NCBI RefSeq assembly: GCF_000380185.1
Contig: NZ_KB904756.1
Span: forward strand, 1 to 61,450
DNA length: 61,450 bases
Direction: 5' to 3'
DNA from: Thiofilum flexile DSM 14609
GTDB taxonomy: Bacteria; Pseudomonadota; Gammaproteobacteria; Thiotrichales; Thiotrichaceae
Positions 7,569 to 14,889 of this stretch are shown here, piece after piece. The notes beneath the pieces were generated by a model. It was given only the letters and a program-made list of their open reading frames with translations, was not told the DNA's origin and ran no database searches. A program made the translations under genes and the position numbers. Within the stretch, counting starts at the first letter, position 1. Every line of letters begins with the position of its first letter.

Positions 7569-9167
7569 ATGAAAGAAATTAAAGTACCCGATATTGGTAA
7601 TTTCTCCGACGTTAGCGTCATTGAAGTCCTCGTGAACGTGGGCGATACCATTAAAATCGATGATCCCATGGTAACACTGGAATCCGACAAGGCTTCGATG
7701 GATATCCCCGCCCCACAAGGCGGAGTCGTCGAGGCGATTAAAATCAAAGTAGGCGACAAAGTATCTGAGGGCAGTCTGATTCTCGTGCTCAAAGAGGCCA
7801 ATGAGCCTAGCCTCAATGTGGCTGCTTCAGGCTCTCAGCCTAAAGTAGCCGGTGCTGCCGCTGCGGTATCCCCTGCCGGTGGTACTGAAGAAGTTAAAGT
7901 CCCTGATATTGGTGACTTTAAAAGCGTCAGTGTCATTGAGGTACTCGTACACGTAGGCGATGTGATTAAAGCCGAGGATTCGCTGATTACGTTAGAGTCT
8001 GATAAAGCCTCGATGGAAATCCCAGCGCCTAAAGGTGGCAAGGTTAAAGAAATCAAAGTAGCAGTCGGTGACAAAGTGTCTGAGGGCAGTTTGATTCTGC
8101 TCCTAGAGACCGCCGATGCCGCAAGTGCTGCTCCGGCTGCGAGCGCTCCAGCACCTAGTGCGAGTGCTGCTCCGGTTGCTGCTGCACCGACTAGTAATGT
8201 GAATGCAGATGATTTCCGTCGTGCTCATGCTAGCCCCTCTGTACGTCGTATTGCCCGTGAAATCGGTGTTGACCTCGCTAAAGTGGCTGGTTCTGGCCCG
8301 AATGGTCGGATTACTGAACAAGACGTGCGTGCCTTCCAAGCCGGTGGGGGTATTGCTGCTAGTGCTCCGGCTCCAGTTGCAGCCCCTGCTCCAACACCGA
8401 GTGCTGCAGCCCCTGCTGCCAATAATATGGGTGGTATTCAATTCATTACTCAACCGGATTGGAGTAAGTTTGGTGCTGTTGAAACCATACCGATGTCACG
8501 TATTGGTAAAATTTCGGCGAAACACCTGCATCGCGCTTGGCTCACTGTCCCACAAGTCACCCACTTTGATGAAGCGGATATTACTGAGCTAGAAGCCTAT
8601 CGTTCTGGCATGAAGGATAAAGCCAAAGCCATGGGCTTTAACCTGACTCCGCTAGTATTCATGATGAAAGCCGTGACTGCGGGCTTAAAAGAATTCCCTA
8701 AATTCAATTCAGCCCTAGCAGATGATGGTGAAAACCTGATTCAACGTAAGTTCTATAATATCGGTATTGCAGTTGATACACCGGATGGTCTAGTCGTTCC
8801 TGTGATTAAAGACGTTGATCGTAAAGGTTTGTTTGAACTCGCACGTGAACTCGGTGAAATCTCCAAAAAGGCGCGTGACGGCAAACTCAAGGCGGGCGAT
8901 ATGCAGGGTGGTTGCTTCTCCATTTCTAGCCTTGGCGGTATTGGTGGAACTAACTTCACTCCTCTGGTTAATGCACCTGAAGTCGGTATTTTAGGTCTCA
9001 CTCGTGCTCAAGAGCGTTTGGTACGTAAAAACGGTGAAATCGTTGATCGTCTGATTCAGCCTTTAGCAGTGTCTTATGATCATCGCGTCATTGATGGAGC
9101 CTATGCCGCTCGCTTTACGGCGCATTTAGCCTTTGTACTGTCTGATGTACGCAATTTAATCCTGTAA
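7569..9167 (+). CDS. aceF: Pyruvate dehydrogenase E2, dihydrolipoyl acetyltransferase with two lipoyl domains
   Basis: 532 aa. Lipoyl domain 1 covers residues 1-75 (lipoylated Lys41 in ESDKASMDIP) and lipoyl domain 2 about 107-181 (Lys146 in ESDKASMEIP). They are joined and followed by Ala/Pro-rich swinging linkers. A peripheral subunit-binding domain lies at about 218-255, a second Ala/Pro linker at 260-290, and the catalytic acetyltransferase domain fills the rest, with the active-site motif DHRVIDG near residue 503. It forms the core of the PDH complex and transfers acetyl to CoA. It has the three-gene operon position between E1 and E3. Confidence 0.96.
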   Translation: MKEIKVPDIGNFSDVSVIEVLVNVGDTIKIDDPMVTLESDKASMDIPAPQGGVVEAIKIKVGDKVSEGSLILVLKEANEPSLNVAASGSQPKVAGAAAAVSPAGGTEEVKVPDIGDFKSVSVIEVLVHVGDVIKAEDSLITLESDKASMEIPAPKGGKVKEIKVAVGDKVSEGSLILLLETADAASAAPAASAPAPSASAAPVAAAPTSNVNADDFRRAHASPSVRRIAREIGVDLAKVAGSGPNGRITEQDVRAFQAGGGIAASAPAPVAAPAPTPSAAAPAANNMGGIQFITQPDWSKFGAVETIPMSRIGKISAKHLHRAWLTVPQVTHFDEADITELEAYRSGMKDKAKAMGFNLTPLVFMMKAVTAGLKEFPKFNSALADDGENLIQRKFYNIGIAVDTPDGLVVPVIKDVDRKGLFELARELGEISKKARDGKLKAGDMQGGCFSISSLGGIGGTNFTPLVNAPEVGILGLTRAQERLVRKNGEIVDRLIQPLAVSYDHRVIDGAYAARFTAHLAFVLSDVRNLIL

Positions 9168-9182
9168 TAGAGGGAGCTGATA

Positions 9183-10952
9183 ATGAGTCAAATAGTTGAA
9201 GTTAAAGTACCCGATATTGGGGATTTTAAAAGCGTCGATGTCATCGAAGTCTTAGTTAAAGCAGGCGACACCGTTAAAAAGGAAGACCCTCTAGTCACAT
9301 TGGAATCAGATAAAGCGTCGATGGATATTCCCTCGCCTTATGATGGTGTGGTGAAAGAAGTCGTGATTAAGGTCAGCGATAAAGCCTCTGAAGGCAGCTT
9401 GATCTGTAAAATGGAAGTAGCAGGCGCAGGCGCGGCAGCAGCTCCGAGCAAACCCGCTCCGGCTCCAGCAGCTAGTGCTCCAGCACCGGCTCCGGTTGCA
9501 GCCCCGAATGCGGCAAAACACAGTGGTTCGGCGGATATTAGCTGTCAAATGCTTGTGCTAGGTGCAGGCCCTGGTGGTTATACAGCGGCGTTCCGTGCAG
9601 CGGACTTAGGTATGCAAACGGTCTTAGTAGAGCGTTGGAGTACCCTAGGTGGGGTGTGCCTGAACGTGGGTTGTATCCCCTCTAAAGCCTTACTCCATGC
9701 GGCTAAGGTATTGGATGAGGCGCATGAAGTCAGTGAGTATGGGATTAACTTTAGTAAACCTACCATTGACATTGACAAGCTACGGTCTTGGAAAGAAAAG
9801 GTCGTCAATCGTTTAACCGGCGGCCTCTCTGGTTTAGCTAAACAACGTAAAGTCCAAGTGGTCAGCGGTGTCGGTACTTTCCTTGATCCTAATCATGTGG
9901 AAGTTGTAGGCAATGATGGCAAGAAAACTGTGGTTCGCTTTGAAAAAGCGGTGATTGCAGCCGGTTCTGAAGCGGTGAAACTACCCTTTATTCCAGACGA
10001 TCCGCGTGTGATTGACTCAACAGGTGCTTTAGAATTAAACGGTATTCCTAAGCATATGTTAGTCATTGGCGGCGGGATTATCGGTCTAGAGATGGCAACG
10101 GTTTATCATTCTCTAGGCTCTAAAATCACCGTCGTGGAAATGCTCCCGAACATTGTTGCAGGTGCCGATAAGGATGTGGTGAAACCCTACTTTAACCGTA
10201 TCAGCAAACGTTATGACCATATTTGGTTAGAAACACGCGTGACTAAAGTAGAAGCTACTCCTGCGGGTATGAAAGTGACCTTCGAGGGTAAAAATGCCCC
10301 AGCGGAGCCACAAGTCTATGACCGTGTATTAGTTGCTGTGGGTCGTGTGCCGAATGGTAAACGCATTGGTGCTGAGAAAGCCGGTGTTGCGGTAGATGAG
10401 CGCGGCTTTGTGAAAGTGGTGGATACTCAAATGCGCACTACTCAACCGCATATTTTCGCCATTGGTGACATTATTGGTCAGCCTATGCTGGCTCATAAAG
10501 CGGTACACGAGGGCAAAACAGCGGCAGAAGCAGCGTTTGGCATGGCTAGTCACTTTGATGCTCGCGTGATTCCATCGGTTGCCTACACTGATCCTGAAAT
10601 TGCGTGGGTCGGCGTGACTGAAGAAGAAGCGAAAGCTAAGGGTATTAAATACGGTAAAGGCGTATTCCCTTGGGCAGCAAGTGGTCGTGCTCTGTCCTTA
10701 GGACGTGATGAGGGTATGACTAAGCTCCTATTTGATGAGGAAACCGATCGCGTCATTGGTGCTGGCATTGTCGGTACGAATGCAGGGGATCTGATTGCTG
10801 AGGTGGCGTTAGCGATTGAAATGGGTGCAAATGCTCATGATATCGGCCTCACAGTACACCCACATCCTACCTTGTCTGAAACTGTCGCGATGGCGGCTGA
10901 AATGTTTGATGGATCAATTACTGATTTAATTGCTCCTAAGAAAAAACACTAA
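9183..10952 (+). CDS. lpdA: Dihydrolipoyl dehydrogenase (E3) with N-terminal lipoyl domain
   Basis: 589 aa, about 115 longer than ordinary E3 because of an N-terminal lipoyl domain (residues 1-80, Lys44 in ESDKASMDIP) and an Ala/Pro linker (82-112). The flavoenzyme part has the FAD motif GAGPGG at 127-132, the redox disulfide GGVCLNVGCIP (C159, C164), an NAD-binding GGGIIGLE motif near 297, and the C-terminal HPHPTLSE active-site base motif near 558. It reoxidises dihydrolipoamide using NAD+. Its lipoyl domain closely resembles the second one of AceF, suggesting domain duplication within the operon. Fused E3 of this kind is known from Neisseria-like and other proteobacterial PDH operons. Confidence 0.96.
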   Translation: MSQIVEVKVPDIGDFKSVDVIEVLVKAGDTVKKEDPLVTLESDKASMDIPSPYDGVVKEVVIKVSDKASEGSLICKMEVAGAGAAAAPSKPAPAPAASAPAPAPVAAPNAAKHSGSADISCQMLVLGAGPGGYTAAFRAADLGMQTVLVERWSTLGGVCLNVGCIPSKALLHAAKVLDEAHEVSEYGINFSKPTIDIDKLRSWKEKVVNRLTGGLSGLAKQRKVQVVSGVGTFLDPNHVEVVGNDGKKTVVRFEKAVIAAGSEAVKLPFIPDDPRVIDSTGALELNGIPKHMLVIGGGIIGLEMATVYHSLGSKITVVEMLPNIVAGADKDVVKPYFNRISKRYDHIWLETRVTKVEATPAGMKVTFEGKNAPAEPQVYDRVLVAVGRVPNGKRIGAEKAGVAVDERGFVKVVDTQMRTTQPHIFAIGDIIGQPMLAHKAVHEGKTAAEAAFGMASHFDARVIPSVAYTDPEIAWVGVTEEEAKAKGIKYGKGVFPWAASGRALSLGRDEGMTKLLFDEETDRVIGAGIVGTNAGDLIAEVALAIEMGANAHDIGLTVHPHPTLSETVAMAAEMFDGSITDLIAPKKKH

Positions 10953-10967
10953 GCTAAGCCTTCTGAT

Positions 10968-10994
10968 AACCCTCCTTCATCTGGAAGGGGGGTT
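10968..10994 (+). terminator. Intrinsic terminator after the PDH operon
   Basis: An 11-bp stem (10968-10978 with 10984-10994, one G-T pair) and a 5-base loop are followed by TTATCTTTT. It closes aceE-aceF-lpdA 15 bp after the lpdA stop. Confidence 0.85.
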
Positions 10995-11017
10995 TTATCT
11001 TTTAAGAAATAAAGAAA

Positions 11018-11158
11018 CTAGATTAATGCCTGTACTGCCTCCAGCGGCAAATCCACAGCCTCTGCCACTATGTCGGCACTCATACCCTTAGCTAATAGGC
11101 ATAAAGCGGTTTCTTTTGGTAGTGCAATTAAAGAGTTGAAGTAGCTACATATGACCTT
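11018..11158 (-). pseudogene. C-terminal remnant resembling Rpn/PD-(D/E)XK transposase-like proteins
   Basis: Reading the minus strand, a stop-free frame of about 46 codons with no plausible start ends at TAG (11018-11020). Its tail (ETALCLLAKGMSADIVAEA then VDLPLEAVQAL) has the short helical repeat, small-residue GMS then E/D-I-V-A, seen at the ends of Rpn-family recombination-promoting nucleases. A stop codon lies just upstream in frame. This is a relic at best; the family assignment is tentative. Confidence 0.35.
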
Positions 11159-11204
11159 CTATAAAGTAAAACCTAGCAAAGATCTAACTTAGCCTTATCA
11201 GGAC

Positions 11205-11228
11205 TTTCAACATATCTAATGCACTAAC
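11205..11228 (-). repeat. Left copy of an imperfect 24-bp inverted repeat
   Basis: Its reverse complement (core TAGTGCATTAGATATGTTG) matches 12181-12204 at 21 of 24 positions. The two copies face each other around the pilin-like/toxin-fragment/immunity genes. Confidence 0.6.
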
Positions 11229-11234
11229 GTTGAA

Positions 11235-11504
11235 TTACTCATCATCCTCTAAATCCTCAACATTAGGTATCAGTACAAGATCTTTTACCGTGCTATCTAA
11301 TACATCTAGGAAGTCACTTAATAGGAATTTCATCTTTGGATTATCATCTCTAATATACCAGTCATGAAATAGCTCTATCTCGACTTTATCAGGCCCTTTA
11401 TCTTTATTAATTTGACAAAGAATCTGGGTTTTAAAGTATATCTCAGCTGTCATAAACTGGTAGTTAGAGTCACTAAAGAAACTCACTGAAAAATCTTTTC
11501 TCAA
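11235..11504 (-). CDS. Small acidic protein, probable immunity protein of a lost toxin
   Basis: 89 aa with no signal peptide and an acidic C-terminus (VEDLEDDE). It starts with TTG, supported by a perfect AGGAGG eight bases upstream. I do not recognise a named family. The composition (FSVSFFSDSNYQFMTAEIYF start, Asp/Glu rich) and its place 26 bp after a start-less fragment that resembles a polymorphic-toxin C-terminus (11531-11692) suggest an immunity protein. Retention of immunity after decay of the toxin is common. The function is inference from context. Confidence 0.5.
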   Translation of the reverse strand: MRKDFSVSFFSDSNYQFMTAEIYFKTQILCQINKDKGPDKVEIELFHDWYIRDDNPKMKFLLSDFLDVLDSTVKDLVLIPNVEDLEDDE

Positions 11505-11530
11505 TTTATTTCCCTCCTAGATTTTGGGAT

Positions 11531-11692
11531 CTAAAAATCCACTAAACGAACCCCTTGGCCATTTGGTACGCGTATCTCAACCCCTGCTCTGCTTAGACTC
11601 TCTCTTACTGCCTGAGGGTGCTCTAAAATTTCTCTTAAAATACGATTAGCAACCCCCCTTTTTCCATTACGATTTAATTTATAAGTTATTGT
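11531..11692 (-). pseudogene. C-terminal fragment of a probable polymorphic (secreted) toxin
   Basis: About 53 codons are open on the minus strand with no ATG, GTG or TTG start, ending at TAG (11531-11533). The encoded stretch begins TYKLNRNGKRGVANRIL and ends VPNGQGVRLVDF. This resembles the closing part of nuclease-like C-terminal domains found in CDI, Rhs and related polymorphic toxins; that resemblance is my judgement and no named family is claimed. It is in the -1 frame relative to the pilin-like gene upstream, and the two frames join at an A7 run, so it could instead be reached by frameshifting. Confidence 0.45.
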
Positions 11693-12144
11693 TTTTTTCT
11701 AATGCTTGCCCCATCAGTTAAAATTTTACATGATGCAGATAGAGGCCGTGAGTCATCGCCAACATCGACAAGGCATTCCCAAGTAATTTTATCGGAAATA
11801 ATGGGCCGAAGCACTGCCACAACGTCATATTCAAAGTCAATTCCAATTAGTTCCCCGCCATTTGAAACAAAGAAAATTCGATTATTATCAACGGGTAGCT
11901 TAGCGATATAATCGTTAACACTTGGACACTGAGAAATCACAGTTTCCCGATCCAGCAGGCAATTTTCAACAAGATCTTTAGCTGGAAAAAGAGCATTTTT
12001 GATTGTTATAAGTGTCGCTTTTTTTGCTTGAATAACTCTGTGATTTTTCGACGACAAAAAAGCCAGCCCAAAAATGAATAAAAATAAAGCGCATACTATT
12101 ACTGAGATGCGTGACCAGCTTGTTTTCCATTGGCCATTTCCCAC
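11686..12144 (-). CDS. Pilin-like small membrane-anchored protein lacking a prepilin motif
   Basis: 152 aa with a GTG start and a GAGGGG site upstream. One N-terminal membrane segment (about residues 11-31) is followed by a helix rich in Ala/Lys and a globular part with four cysteines. The end (WECLVDVGDDSRPLSASC) recalls the disulfide-closed C-terminus of type IV pilins, but the G-F-T-L-I-E prepilin peptidase motif is absent. The frame ends ...RKKQ-stop on an A7 run; a -1 slip there would append the toxin-like stretch encoded at 11531-11692. I do not assign a function. Low-GC composition differs from the neighbouring PDH genes. Confidence 0.5.
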   Translation of the reverse strand: MGNGQWKTSWSRISVIVCALFLFIFGLAFLSSKNHRVIQAKKATLITIKNALFPAKDLVENCLLDRETVISQCPSVNDYIAKLPVDNNRIFFVSNGGELIGIDFEYDVVAVLRPIISDKITWECLVDVGDDSRPLSASCKILTDGASIRKKQ

Positions 12145-12180
12145 ACTTATAACCCCTCAAAAAATATAGAAACGGACTTA

Positions 12181-12204
12181 GGTAGTGCGTTAGATACGTT
12201 GAAA
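12181..12204 (+). repeat. Right copy of an imperfect 24-bp inverted repeat
   Basis: GGTAGTGCGTTAGATACGTT and four following bases match the reverse complement of 11205-11228 with three mismatches. Between this repeat and 12420 I see only AT-rich DNA without a gene. Confidence 0.6.
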
Positions 12205-12420
12205 ATTCATCTAAGATATTTGTTAGATTGCAGCATATAGATCACTATAGCCGAACTTGACCATGTTGTTACACCAACCTCATAACTACACCCTTAAAAA
12301 TCCATTATTTAAAATTTCAAAAGTGTAACATATGCTCAAACGGCAGCTATATATGAAACTATTCCAACTCTTTAATTGTATCACCCTATATTTTAGGGCT
12401 TTACCTAATTTACAGTATAA

Positions 12421-13068
12421 ACCTTCCCTAAAGAAACAATATGGGCCACTATTTATGCAGTGAATTTCACTACGGGTATCGTCACAAAAGGCCCAGAATA
12501 TTCTATTTATGCGGGTACCTTAGCCAAACTTCATCCTAATGGAACCAGTATGTATGGTCCATCCGATATTGAGAAATATGATATTAAAGCCGGTACTGTT
12601 ACTAAACTCTATGACTCACCCTATCATGGTGACTATGAGATGTGTGGTAATCTATGGTTCTCTGAGGACGGTAGGCGTATTTTCACCGCATGCGGCAATG
12701 TCTTTCGTGCCTCTGATATTCAATCTCAAGATATGACTTATAACGGCTCGCTCACCGGCCTACCCCGTGTACAAAATGTCATGCACTCCGCGCTAATCAA
12801 TAAGGTGGCTGCTATCCCAGCTTATCGGCAATATGTCACGAAAGAAGATGTCGATACGGAAGTTTATCTCTATGACTACGAGTTCTTGATGCCCAGCGAT
12901 ATTCTCAAGCTCCCCTATTTTGTCGTGGGTGATAAAGGTTATGCCGGACATGGACGCTTTGTGTTTTTTAACAATGCTGCGGATACCTTAACAGTATTAT
13001 TAAAAGCCGATAGCAACTCAGGTATGTTAAATGATCAGGCGCTATTTAATATTACTTTAGCCAAATAG
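12421..13068 (+). pseudogene. 5'-truncated gene of unknown function (beta-propeller-like repeats)
   Basis: A frame of about 215 codons is open from 12421, after TAA 12418-12420, to the stop at 13068. The first GTG (12460) has no ribosome site, and coding-like sequence (TIWATIYAVNF) continues upstream of it, so the N-terminus has been lost. Residues such as the Y-x-x-D-I-K-A-G-T-V blade, LWFSEDGRRIFTACGN and FNNAADTLTVL suggest blades of a WD40/YVTN-type propeller, often in secreted proteins. No family name can be given. It ends the degraded pocket between the PDH operon and carbonic anhydrase. Confidence 0.5.
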
Positions 13069-13219
13069 TGTACTTACTCCGTACCTAATAATGGGGGCAA
13101 TATGAATTTCTTCATACTGCCCGCTGGAAATTTTGCCTGATGGGTAGCTAAGTCTTGGGTTTCTTGGCAATATCTCCTAGAGAGTAGTCAGAAAAGTTAA
13201 TTCGTTAGGAAGCCAAGAT

Positions 13220-13897
13220 ATGTCAGATCAACCGAAAAATTTAACGGGTTTAGAAGCCTTAAAGCATCTAAAAGAAGGCAACGAACGTTTTGCTAGCAAT
13301 GTACGTAGTCTTGATGTGCTCCTAAGCCAATCCCAGCGCGGCGAACTAGCCAAAGGACAAAACCCTTCCGCCATTGTATTAGGCTGCTCCGATTCACGCG
13401 TGCCTGCCGAAATGGTCTTTGATCAAGGATTTGGGTCTTTGTTTGTCATTCGGGTCGCGGGTAATGTGGTCGCGCCTTCGCAAATTGGTAGTATTGAGTA
13501 TGCAGCCACCCGCTATAATACCCGCTTAGTGATAGTGATGGGACATACTCACTGCGGTGCGGTCAATGCCACCATTGAAGAACTGCGTAATAAGAAAAGT
13601 TCGCCCTCTAGTAATCTCATGTCTATTGTGCAGCGTATCGCACCTGCAATAGCGACTTTAATGGACACCCCCTTGAAAGATGATCCCGATGCACTCATGA
13701 GGCATGCAGTACGCGCCAATATTCGGGCAGCGACTAGCCATGTGCGCCACGGCTCGGCGATTTTAGAGCATTTAATTGCGAATGAAGACTTATTAGTGGT
13801 AAGTGCGGAATATTCACTGGAAACCGGAAAAGTGGATTTCTTTGATTTAGATCTGAATTTAGTCGAAGCCACCGCTAATGTGGAACGCCTGCTTTAA
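13220..13897 (+). CDS. Beta-class carbonic anhydrase
   Basis: 225 aa. It interconverts CO2 and bicarbonate in the cytoplasm. Zinc ligands C56 (in GCSDSRVP), H109 and C112 (in GHTHCGAV) and the D58-R60 dyad are all present. Length and motifs fit the prokaryotic beta-CA clade (Can/CynT). It stands alone, with no cyn genes nearby, so a general housekeeping role in bicarbonate supply for purine, pyrimidine and fatty-acid synthesis is likely. It is convergent with the small membrane protein that follows. Confidence 0.94.
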   Translation: MSDQPKNLTGLEALKHLKEGNERFASNVRSLDVLLSQSQRGELAKGQNPSAIVLGCSDSRVPAEMVFDQGFGSLFVIRVAGNVVAPSQIGSIEYAATRYNTRLVIVMGHTHCGAVNATIEELRNKKSSPSSNLMSIVQRIAPAIATLMDTPLKDDPDALMRHAVRANIRAATSHVRHGSAILEHLIANEDLLVVSAEYSLETGKVDFFDLDLNLVEATANVERLL

Positions 13898-13913
13898 TAT
13901 TATGATTGATTAA

Positions 13914-13936
13914 GTTAGGTATGTTAAATACCTAAC
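13914..13936. terminator. Hairpin between convergent genes
   Basis: A perfect 9-bp stem (GTTAGGTAT with ATACCTAAC) and a GTTAA loop lie between the carbonic anhydrase and the convergent small membrane protein. There is no clear U tract, so terminator function is uncertain. Confidence 0.4.
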
Positions 13937-13966
13937 CTAATACAATCATTTACTGAAAAGCTTTTA

Positions 13967-14290
13967 TTAAGAAATTAGTTCGTAGGTTAATGTAGCTACA
14001 ATCAAAATAACCAATGAGCCTAACATCATCTGAAAGCTAATCATTGCTAGTCTTGCTTTTTTATTTAACACAGCATCATTAAGCTTTTTATACTCATGCT
14101 TTAAAATAAAAGAGCCACGCTTAGAGAAAAACGCTGAATACTGTGTTGCTGTGGTTGGCGTATTCATTGACTTCCATAGCTCTGGGTAGTTTTTCTCGAC
14201 ATAACGATAAACTTGGCTAGCCGCTATTCTAGATAGTACTACACTAGGGATTAATACCATTAGACTAATCAGCACTAACCAAGCCAACAT
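13967..14290 (-). CDS. Small two-TM membrane protein of unknown function
   Basis: 107 aa. A membrane segment at residues 1-20 and another at about 83-105 bracket a cytosolic or periplasmic loop containing YRYVEKNYPELWKSM. This architecture and size recall UspB-type universal stress proteins, but motif-level support is weak and I would not name it so. It lies 2 bp downstream of the methyltransferase gene and is probably cotranscribed with it and purE-purK. Confidence 0.6.
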   Translation of the reverse strand: MLAWLVLISLMVLIPSVVLSRIAASQVYRYVEKNYPELWKSMNTPTTATQYSAFFSKRGSFILKHEYKKLNDAVLNKKARLAMISFQMMLGSLVILIVATLTYELIS

Positions 14291-14292
14291 AA

Positions 14293-14889
14293 CTACCTCA
14301 CCTTTTCGGCATAAGATACTGTATAATCCTTGCCTTGCTTAATTTTATCATAGTTACCAAACACCTCTTGCAAATTACGTTTCATATAATCACGCAAGCC
14401 ATTAATAGTCACCAGATAAATACGCCCTCCCGGTTTCATAAAGCGTAGCGCATCATAGAGCATAATAGTCATCATTTCCTTGCCTACCTTAGCAGGCACA
14501 TTAGAAACGACTACATCAAACTTTGAATCAGACGGAATATGTTGGAAACCATTACTTAAAATCGCTTTAGCATTAGTAATATTATTTAATTTAATATTTT
14601 GATTACTATACTCTACTGCCATAAAATCCTTATCGACCATCAGTACTTGACCTTGCGGAGCCATTTTAGCCATCGCCAAACCAATAGGACCATAACCACA
14701 GCCTAAATCAAAGCAAGAATCGGTTGGATTTACTTCTAAATACTTTAATAATAAATCCGTACCTGAATCAATTTCACGCGGCGAAAAGATACCCCAAGTA
14801 CTTAAAAACTTAAACGGATACCCACATAACTCAGCCTCAAAACGAATATCTTGTCGAATCTCAGTTAAATACTCTTTAGTCGTCGCCAT
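14293..14889 (-). CDS. SAM-dependent methyltransferase, MTS/RsmC-like
   Basis: 198 aa. A class I methyltransferase with the SAM-binding motif DLGCGYGPIGLAMAK near residues 58-72, an acidic residue at the end of strand 2 (MVDKD), and a motif IV written SNVPAKVGKE near 128-137. Known small-domain rRNA guanine-N2 methyltransferases (RsmC, YbxB) have NPP at motif IV; here it is NVP, so substrate and activity are uncertain. Its start codon abuts the purK stop codon (14890-14892), implying cotranscription with purE-purK. Confidence 0.75.
   Translation of the reverse strand: MATTKEYLTEIRQDIRFEAELCGYPFKFLSTWGIFSPREIDSGTDLLLKYLEVNPTDSCFDLGCGYGPIGLAMAKMAPQGQVLMVDKDFMAVEYSNQNIKLNNITNAKAILSNGFQHIPSDSKFDVVVSNVPAKVGKEMMTIMLYDALRFMKPGGRIYLVTINGLRDYMKRNLQEVFGNYDKIKQGKDYTVSYAEKVR

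Noticed and set aside
8103-8453. 116-codon minus-strand ORF opposite aceF
   Set aside because: It is the shadow of the Ala/Pro linker; its Ser/Arg/Thr/Cys-rich composition comes from the linker codons.
11978-12160. Short minus-strand frame overlapping the pilin-like gene
   Set aside because: Overlaps the GTG-started frame that has a membrane segment and four Cys; no support for the alternative.
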